Below are positions 13,858 to 18,438 of a stretch of 18,438 bases of DNA, piece by piece. The position numbers and the translations under genes are program-made. This DNA comes from VFMC01 sp037131575 (GTDB taxonomy: Bacteria > Actinomycetota > Acidimicrobiia > Acidimicrobiales > Ilumatobacteraceae). Under the pieces are notes generated by a model. It saw only the letters and a list, made by a program, of their open reading frames with translations. It made no database searches and was not told the DNA's origin. Location of the stretch: positions 1 to 18,438 of the forward strand of contig JBAXQV010000044.1 of assembly GCA_037131575.1 (NCBI GenBank). The letters run 5' to 3'. The first letter of the stretch is position 1, and each line of letters opens with the position of its first letter.

Positions 13858-14487
13858 TCACGTTGTGGGTGTGGTGGGCCCCGCCGCGCAGTTCACCATC
13901 AACTGCAGGATCCGGGCCATGCGCGGGTCTTTCATGTCGGGTTCCCCATTGGCCGATGCCTCGATGAGGTCGGTCAATTCACTGTCGGTCATACCGGCGA
14001 TGGCCTTGGCTGCGCAGTCGGTATCGACGCCGTCGGTCGATCCGATTTGCGATGCCAGCAGTTTGCCCACGTCGGCACGATCGAGGCAGAGCAGCAACGT
14101 GGCGCCAACGGCGTCGCCTTCGGCGCTGGTCTCTGCCGTGTCGGGGTTGGCGATGATGGCCTTGGCGTCGGCCTCGGAGAGTTTCGCCACGGTCTTGGCG
14201 ATACACGCCTCATCGGCACTCGTACCCATGGTCGACAACTGCTTCATGGCGATGGTGGTGAGCTGCTTCACCATGTCGGCACTCAAGGTGCCACCAGTCG
14301 CCATCGTGCTGGAAGCGGCGGCCGTGGTGGTGGCAGCAGCTGTGGTGGGTGCCGCCGTGGTGCTTGCATCGGTGCTGGCGCCCAATGCGAACCCGGTGGT
14401 GGTGGGTGCCGTCGACGCCGAGCTACCGCAAGCGCTCATCGCCAAGGTTGCGATGGCGCACACGCTCCATGCCAGTGATCGCTTCAT
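13858..14487 (-). CDS. Small lipoprotein with two Cys-flanked helical repeats
   Basis: 209 residues. A signal peptide with MSAC lipobox (Cys20) is followed by an Ala/Thr-rich linker (21-66). The rest consists of two similar units. The first runs from DEAC to LLLC (Cys95 to Cys134) and holds IAKTVAKLSEADAKAII. The second runs from DTDC to MVNC (Cys158 to Cys200) and holds AAKAIAGMTDSELTDLI. Each unit would be a small helical domain closed by one disulfide outside the membrane. I do not recognise a named family and assign no function. ATG 14487 is supported by AGGAG seven bases upstream; a longer frame begins at 14514. The gene converges on the TetR gene with 13 bases between stops. Confidence 0.82.
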   Translation of the reverse strand: MKRSLAWSVCAIATLAMSACGSSASTAPTTTGFALGASTDASTTAAPTTAAATTTAAASSTMATGGTLSADMVKQLTTIAMKQLSTMGTSADEACIAKTVAKLSEADAKAIIANPDTAETSAEGDAVGATLLLCLDRADVGKLLASQIGSTDGVDTDCAAKAIAGMTDSELTDLIEASANGEPDMKDPRMARILQLMVNCAAGPTTPTT

Positions 14488-14523
14488 CGGACATCTCCTC
14501 TCGGCAGTGAACAACTGGCGCCG

Positions 14524-14529
14524 ACGCTA
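14524..14529 (-). promoter_or_regulatory. Possible -10 element for the small lipoprotein gene
   Basis: TAGCGT on the minus strand fits TANNNT and would start transcription about 30 bases upstream of the lipoprotein ATG, leaving room for the visible AGGAG ribosome site. No good -35 is seen at 16-18 bases. The 83-base space between this gene and the NUDIX gene also holds a GCAGCGCTGC palindrome just upstream, which could be an operator or the end of the NUDIX transcript. Confidence 0.22.
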
Positions 14530-14570
14530 GCAGCGCTGCCCGGCCCAAACGGGTGCGGTTGCCTGGTGTT

Positions 14571-15110
14571 TCAGGAGGCGAATGACTGAAACGTGAGCCA
14601 CCACAGCAGCGCCGTGAGCGACAGGCCATCGCCCACTCTGCCGGCAGCGATCTCGGTACGCAGCCGGGGGAGTGCGACCCACTCGACCCGCTCGCTCTCG
14701 CTGGCATCGGGAGGGTCGCCCACGTAGGTGGCGCCCTGTGCGGTGAAGAGATGGAACGTGGCATCGCTCGAACCGTTGTGCGGGAAGTAGGTGGTGAGAT
14801 GCCTGATGGGGCCGGGCTGCCAGCCGGTTTCCTCGTAGGCCTCACGCGCCGCGGCTTCGATGGGAGTTTCACCCACGTCGACTCGGCCTGCGGGAACCTC
14901 CCATCCCCACGTGTCGGTGGTGAAGCGGTGCCGCCACAGCAGCAAGACGCCCCGTGATGGGTCGACCACCACAGTGCCCGCAGCTTCGGCCGGCATTCGC
15001 ACCACATGGTGCTCGAACCGCGGGCCACCGGGGATTTCCACATCGGTGAGGGCGAGGCGTACCCACTCGCTGTCGTAGATGGTCCGCTCGCCGTGCACTG
15101 TCCACTTCAT
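14571..15110 (-). CDS. NUDIX hydrolase, ADP-ribose pyrophosphatase-like
   Basis: 179 residues. A complete Nudix box lies at 75-97: Gly75, Glu81, then REAYEETGW (89-97), fitting the GX5EX7REUXEEXGU pattern with all metal-binding glutamates. The upstream WGWEVPAGRVD and downstream TTYFPHNGSSDATFHLFTA resemble ADP-sugar pyrophosphatases, which hydrolyse nucleoside diphosphates linked to sugars such as ADP-ribose. Exact substrate is uncertain. The ATG at 15110 follows a 32-base divergent gap. On the minus strand TAGGCT ends nine bases before the ATG and could be a -10 for a nearly leaderless transcript. The gene is the only housekeeping-like member between the catabolic operon and the DUF35/thiolase pair. 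Confidence 0.92.
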   Translation of the reverse strand: MKWTVHGERTIYDSEWVRLALTDVEIPGGPRFEHHVVRMPAEAAGTVVVDPSRGVLLLWRHRFTTDTWGWEVPAGRVDVGETPIEAAAREAYEETGWQPGPIRHLTTYFPHNGSSDATFHLFTAQGATYVGDPPDASESERVEWVALPRLRTEIAAGRVGDGLSLTALLWWLTFQSFAS

Positions 15111-15142
15111 CGCCGAGACAGCCTATGTGCGACGATGCATCC

Positions 15143-15586
15143 ATGGCAGAACAAGTGGTCGTCGCCGAGGGTCTGTTCACCTGGCCGTCGGACGCACCTC
15201 AACTCATCGGTACACATTTTCCCGACAGCGGGGTGACGGTCTTCCCCGAGGCGAAGTCGTGCCCGAAGACATCGGCCACGAACGGCGAGCGGGTGTTGCT
15301 GCCGCGGCGGGGCACGTTGTGGAGCTGGACGGTGCAGGCGTTCCTGCCCAAGAACCCGCCGTACGCGGGCACCGAGAGCGCCAAAGATTTCGTGCCCTAC
15401 GGCGTGGGGTACGTACAGCTCGACAACGAGGTGCTGGTGGAAGCCCGCCTCACGGTCAACGATCCGGCGCAGTTGAAGATCGGGATGGAATTGGAGATGG
15501 TGGTGATTCCGTTCGCCACCGACACCGAGGGCCGCGAACTGCTCACCTACGCGTTTGCGCCAGTGGCGCAGGGAACACAGGAGTAA
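15143..15586 (+). CDS. DUF35 OB-fold protein, partner of the thiolase-like enzyme
   Basis: 147 residues. DUF35 (ChsH2-like) proteins normally have an N-terminal zinc ribbon with two Cys pairs and a C-terminal OB fold, and they form complexes with thiolase-fold enzymes. The OB part is clear: RRGTLWSWTVQAF (55-67), VPYGVGYVQLDNEVLVEARLT (84-104) and KIGMELEMVVIPF (112-124). The ribbon region (about 25-50) keeps only one cysteine (SCPKTSATNGE, Cys40), so zinc binding is probably lost. Five bases separate it from the thiolase gene. ATG 15143 gives the compact protein; ATG 15125 is an in-frame alternative, and neither has a clear ribosome site, so a leaderless transcript is possible. Related pairs work in steroid side-chain degradation as aldolases or thiolases, but the substrate here is unknown. 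Confidence 0.85.
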   Translation: MAEQVVVAEGLFTWPSDAPQLIGTHFPDSGVTVFPEAKSCPKTSATNGERVLLPRRGTLWSWTVQAFLPKNPPYAGTESAKDFVPYGVGYVQLDNEVLVEARLTVNDPAQLKIGMELEMVVIPFATDTEGRELLTYAFAPVAQGTQE

Positions 15587-15591
15587 TCGTC

Positions 15592-16731
15592 ATGAGCGAA
15601 GTAGCGATCATCGGTATCGGTATCCACCCCTTCGGTCGTCACGACCTCACGGGAATGGAACAGGGTGCAGTCGCTGCCCGTGCGGCGTTGGCCGACGCAG
15701 GCATCGAATGGAGCGATGTGCAGTACGCGTTCGGTGGGTCGTCGGCTGCCGGTAACGCCGACACCATGGTGGGCACCCTCGGGCTCACCGGGTTGCCATT
15801 CATCAACGTGGCCAACGGCTGTGCCACGGGTGGCAGCGCGCTCATCAGCGCCTACAACTCCATCAAGGCCGGCGTGGCCGATGTGGTGATGGCCATCGGC
15901 TTCGACAAGCACCCGCGTGGCGCGTTCGACCCCGACCCGGCCGACTTCGGCCTGGGCAAGTGGTACGGCGACAGTGGCCTCATGCTCACCACGCAGTTCT
16001 TCGCCCTGAAGATCCAGCGCTACATGGCCCAGTTCGGCATCACCGAGTCGACGCTCGCCAAGGTGGCCGTGAAGAACATGGCCAACGGTTCGCTCAACGA
16101 GAACGCCTGGCGCCGCAAGCCGCTCAGCGAAGCCGAGGTGCTCGGCTCGCCCATGCTCAGCAACCCACTCACGCAATACATGTTCTGCTCGCCCGGCGAG
16201 GGTGGTGTGGCCCTGGTGCTGGCCAACAGCGACGTGGCTCGCAAGTACACCACGAAGCCGATCTACCTGAAGTCGGCTGCGCTGCGGTCGCGCCCCTTCG
16301 GCAGCTTCGAAGTGTTCAACTCGTGGCTCTCGCCCGACCGCGGCAACAGCCCGTCGGTGGCAGCCGCTGCCGCCGCGTTCGAGCAAGCCGGAGTCGGCCC
16401 CGATGAGATCTCACTCGCTCAGGTGCAAGACACCGAAAGCGGTGCCGAAGTGATGCACATGTCGGAGTGCGGGTTGTGCACCGATGGCGAGCAGGAACGA
16501 ATCATCCAGACCGGTGAGTCGAACATTGGCGGGCGTTTGCCCATCAACACCGATGGTGGCTGCATGGCCAACGGCGAGCCCATCGGTGCCTCGGGCCTGC
16601 GTCAGGTGTACGAGAGCGTGCTGCAGTTGCAGGGCCGTGCCGGTGCCCGCCAGGTGGAGAACGCGCAAACAGCGTTCACCCATGTGTACGGCGCCCCCGG
16701 TATCAGCGCCTGCACGGTGCTCAGCGTCTGA
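15592..16731 (+). CDS. Thiolase-like (lipid-transfer/SCP-x type) enzyme
   Basis: 379 residues. The thiolase fold is shown by AIIGIGIHPFGRHD (5-18), the nucleophile segment NVANGCATGGSAL (72-84) with Cys77, and the C-terminal NTDGGCMANGEPIGASGLRQVYE (319-341). In thiolases that last block contains NGHPxGASG; here the catalytic His is Glu329. The final strand HVYGAPGISACTVL keeps a cysteine (Cys374) close to the position of the second catalytic Cys. Such SCP-x/Ltp-type enzymes cleave 3-ketoacyl-CoA or, in the steroid Ltp2-ChsH2 case, perform a retro-aldol reaction. The altered His suggests non-standard chemistry or a family variation. ATG 15592 has AGGAG (15579-15583) eight bases upstream. It belongs to one operon with the DUF35 gene. 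Confidence 0.9.
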   Translation: MSEVAIIGIGIHPFGRHDLTGMEQGAVAARAALADAGIEWSDVQYAFGGSSAAGNADTMVGTLGLTGLPFINVANGCATGGSALISAYNSIKAGVADVVMAIGFDKHPRGAFDPDPADFGLGKWYGDSGLMLTTQFFALKIQRYMAQFGITESTLAKVAVKNMANGSLNENAWRRKPLSEAEVLGSPMLSNPLTQYMFCSPGEGGVALVLANSDVARKYTTKPIYLKSAALRSRPFGSFEVFNSWLSPDRGNSPSVAAAAAAFEQAGVGPDEISLAQVQDTESGAEVMHMSECGLCTDGEQERIIQTGESNIGGRLPINTDGGCMANGEPIGASGLRQVYESVLQLQGRAGARQVENAQTAFTHVYGAPGISACTVLSV

Positions 16732-16761
16732 TCTCACCCTGGCTCGTCGGTCGGCTGCAGG

Positions 16762-16773
16762 GGCCTTCGGGTC
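16762..16773. terminator. Small TTCG-loop hairpin between convergent genes
   Basis: GGCC and GGTC flank a TTCG loop, giving a four-pair stem with one G-T wobble. It lies in the 54-base gap between the stops of the thiolase and DUF4333 genes. There is no T-run. A second possible pairing of CCCTG with CAGGG lies just to its left. The evidence for termination is weak. Confidence 0.2.
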
Positions 16774-16785
16774 GGGGTTCGGTGG

Positions 16786-17067
16786 CTAGATCTTCAGTGC
16801 TGTGGTGACGTCTTTGCCGGCCACGATGGTGGCGGAGAAGTTGTAACTGGTGCCGTCGGTGGCCTTGGCCACACAGGCGAACTTGGTGCCCACATGCCTG
16901 TCTGGCGGCGCGGTACAGGTGACCTTCGCCTCGAGTTGCAGCTCTTTGTAGATCTGGTCTTCGATCTTGCGCGACGCTGCGGCCGGTGCATCGAAGGTAT
17001 CGGGCGGTGAACACCCGAACACCACGACAGCGATGGCCATCGTGGCGATGAGTAGTCGTTTGGTCAT
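16786..17067 (-). CDS. DUF4333-type small lipoprotein
   Basis: 93 residues. A short signal peptide ends in VFGC, with Cys19 as probable lipid anchor. The mature part has VTCTAPPDRHVGTKFACVAKATDGTSYNFSATI, the layout of DUF4333: a Cys-Pro-like start, a conserved Gly, a second Cys (51 and 65, probably a disulfide), and a closing beta strand. Such proteins are common in actinomycetotes; the function is unknown. ATG 17067 is preceded by GAGGTGG at a suitable distance. The gene lies 28 bases downstream of rarD on the same strand and is probably in the same transcript. Confidence 0.82.
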   Translation of the reverse strand: MTKRLLIATMAIAVVVFGCSPPDTFDAPAAASRKIEDQIYKELQLEAKVTCTAPPDRHVGTKFACVAKATDGTSYNFSATIVAGKDVTTALKI

Positions 17068-17095
17068 GTCGTCACCACCTCGCCGGCGGGGACGG

Positions 17096-18019
17096 TCAGA
17101 CCGCCGGTACGGTCGACAGTGCCGAGGAACGCTGAATGCGCACGGTGTCGATGGTGACCATCGCCAATCCCACCCACACCAGGGCGAAACCCGTCAGGGC
17201 GGTGACGGTGAGCTTCTCGTGGAACACCAGCCAGCCGAGCAGGAAGTTGATACCGGGAATGAGGTATTGCAACGGCCCGAGGACAGTGAGCGGGGTGCGC
17301 TGCGCCGCGTAGGCGAACAGCATGAGTGGCACCACCGTGGCCACACCGGTGAAGGCCACCAGCACCCACTCGCCAGCCGATGCCGAACCCGACACGCTGC
17401 TCGCCCCGCCCGCGCGGGCGATGACCGTGACGATGGCGGGCACGAGCACGATGAACGATTCGGCCGACATGCTCTCGACGGCGGTGAGGGGCACCCCCTT
17501 CTTCAGGCCGCCGTAGAGACTCCACGACACAGCGAGCAGGAGCGCCGCAACGGGCACCCGGCCATACGACACGGTGAGGATGGTGAGTGCCACGACTGCC
17601 AGCGCGATGGCGATGCGCTGTGCCCGACGCAGGTGCTCTCCGAACGCGATGACGCCGATGGCCATCGTGCCGAGCGGTGCGATGAAGTAGCCGAGGGCGG
17701 TTTCGATGATGTGCCCGTGTACCACTGCCCAGACATAGGTGGTCCAGTTGGTGGTGAGCAACAGCGCGGCCAGCGCCACTCGGCCGAGCAGTCGTCTGTT
17801 GTCGAGCACTGGCCGGAGGTGGGCCCAGCGATGGGTTGCGGTGAGCACACCGGCCATCACGATGGCCGCGCTGATGATGCGCCAACCCACCAACTCGAAC
17901 GCGTCGAAACGATGAAGGTGCTTCCAGTAGAGGGTGAGCAAGCCCCAGGTGAAGTAGGCGACGAGCCCGGCGATGAAGCCGCTGCGGCGAGCGGCCAGAT
18001 CGTCGGGAGGGGTGGTCAC
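17096..18019 (-). CDS. rarD: RarD/EamA-type membrane permease
   Basis: 307 residues with about ten hydrophobic segments, the usual arrangement of drug/metabolite (DMT) transporters. Segments typical for RarD are GFIAGLVAYFTWGLLTLYWK (14-33), TNWTTYVWAVVHGHIIETALGYFIAPL (90-116) and LGPLQYLIPGINFLLGWLVFHE (248-269). RarD members are annotated as chloramphenicol-sensitive proteins, but their physiological substrate is poorly known. I chose GTG 18019, whose GTGA overlaps the upstream nitroreductase stop and which has GGAAG eight bases upstream. ATG 18034 is an alternative adding five residues, without a visible ribosome site. It is probably cotranscribed with the nitroreductase gene. Confidence 0.9.
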   Translation of the reverse strand: MTTPPDDLAARRSGFIAGLVAYFTWGLLTLYWKHLHRFDAFELVGWRIISAAIVMAGVLTATHRWAHLRPVLDNRRLLGRVALAALLLTTNWTTYVWAVVHGHIIETALGYFIAPLGTMAIGVIAFGEHLRRAQRIAIALAVVALTILTVSYGRVPVAALLLAVSWSLYGGLKKGVPLTAVESMSAESFIVLVPAIVTVIARAGGASSVSGSASAGEWVLVAFTGVATVVPLMLFAYAAQRTPLTVLGPLQYLIPGINFLLGWLVFHEKLTVTALTGFALVWVGLAMVTIDTVRIQRSSALSTVPAV

Positions 18020-18438
18020 AATGGTTGCTTCCATCCGTTGAGGTAGGTGACCTTCTCGGCGGGCACGCGTGAGCCGGGCTTGAAATCGTCGCCGGTGTAG
18101 AACGCCACGGGGGTGAGCGCCACCTGGCTCACATTGTCGGGGATACCCAGAATCTCGGCGGCCTCGGCCTCGTAGTTGAGGTGCAGGGTGGTCCACGCCG
18201 TGCCGAGGCCGCGGCTGCGGGCGGCGAACATGAAGCTCCACACTGCAGGCAGGATGCTGCCGTACCACCCGGCCAGTTGCCCCTGCGAGGCTGCGGGGTC
18301 GGGCCGGCCGATCATGCAGGGGATGACCAGCGCGGGCACGTCGTGGAGCACATTGGCGAGGTGGTCGCTCGAGGCCATGATGCCACCGGCGTCTTGGCGG
18401 CCCACCTTGTCGACCGCATCGCGCTGCGACTGGATGTA
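18016..18438 (-). CDS. Nitroreductase family protein, C-terminal part (5' end outside window)
   Basis: The frame is open to the right edge, so only the last 140 residues are seen. HLANVLHDVPALVIPCMIG, YGSILPAVWSFMFAARSRGLGTAWTTLHL, and ILGIPDNVSQVALTPVAFYTG match the second half of FMN-dependent nitroreductases, including the helix that packs on the flavin and the GLGTAW turn. These enzymes reduce nitro groups, quinones or enones with NAD(P)H, or dehalogenate. In actinobacteria, related proteins are often simply called nitroreductases with unknown substrate. The stop overlaps the rarD start by four bases, indicating an operon. The N-terminal FMN-binding residues are outside the window. Confidence 0.88.
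   Translation of the reverse strand, partial: YIQSQRDAVDKVGRQDAGGIMASSDHLANVLHDVPALVIPCMIGRPDPAASQGQLAGWYGSILPAVWSFMFAARSRGLGTAWTTLHLNYEAEAAEILGIPDNVSQVALTPVAFYTGDDFKPGSRVPAEKVTYLNGWKQPL

Noticed and set aside
15079..15591. Upstream extension of the thiolase frame through the DUF35 gene
   Set aside because: The thiolase family begins at the ATG at 15592 with a good AGGAG site. The upstream part is out-of-frame translation of the DUF35 gene.
6565..16731. Assignment of the region as a cholesterol degradation cluster
   Set aside because: The gene types resemble steroid side-chain genes, but there are no ring-degrading enzymes or KstR-type sites, and the CoA ligase does not look like FadD19. 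Substrate left open.

Overview
The window is compact, high-GC bacterial DNA (about two thirds G+C by eye) with frequent GTG/TTG starts, four-base gene overlaps and no gene-free stretch longer than about 140 bases. The protein content fits an actinomycetote, most likely an Acidimicrobiia-type environmental lineage: many lipoproteins with Ala/Thr-rich linkers, acyl-CoA catabolism, DUF35/thiolase pairs, DUF4333 and TetR. The lineage is an inference from gene content only. I found 19 protein genes, two of them cut by the window edges. I saw no RNA genes, insertion sequences, CRISPR arrays or origins.

Left part (1-6600). The tail of an alpha/beta hydrolase converges on a large lipoprotein metallopeptidase (511-2028, minus). 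That lipoprotein is a tandem duplication whose second copy has lost its catalytic residues. Divergent from it are translationally coupled E1 alpha and E1 beta subunits of a thiamine-dependent 2-oxoacid/acetoin-type dehydrogenase (2088-4099). A reversed, membrane-anchored DUF305 gene separates these from a stand-alone 76-residue lipoyl-domain protein and a short-chain dehydrogenase (4830-5810). No E2 acyltransferase or E3 gene is present. An XRE-like regulator (5830-6477, minus) lies downstream of an acyl-CoA dehydrogenase gene. It has a recognisable promoter whose start region is covered by a 28-base inverted repeat, a good candidate for autoregulation.

Middle part (6565-13844). An acyl-CoA dehydrogenase (minus) is divergent from a BioY biotin transporter. 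Next comes a five-gene operon on the plus strand in which every junction overlaps: acyl-CoA synthetase, crotonase-fold enzyme, cytochrome P450, second crotonase-fold enzyme, TetR regulator. The set suggests CoA activation, P450 hydroxylation and beta-oxidation-like processing of a lipid or terpenoid-type acid, under control of its own TetR. Both crotonases deviate at the canonical glutamates.

Right part (13858-18438). A small lipoprotein with two Cys-flanked repeats and a NUDIX hydrolase lie on the minus strand. They are followed on the plus strand by a DUF35 protein lacking its zinc-ribbon cysteines, paired with a thiolase-like enzyme in which the usual catalytic His is Glu. This pair may belong to the same catabolic programme as the five-gene operon. 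The window ends with a minus-strand group: nitroreductase (cut by the edge), RarD permease and a DUF4333 lipoprotein.

Most noteworthy are the duplicated protease/pseudo-protease lipoprotein, the orphan lipoyl carrier next to E1 without E2, the P450/crotonase operon with altered active sites, the unusual thiolase/DUF35 pair, and the palindromic operator of the XRE gene.
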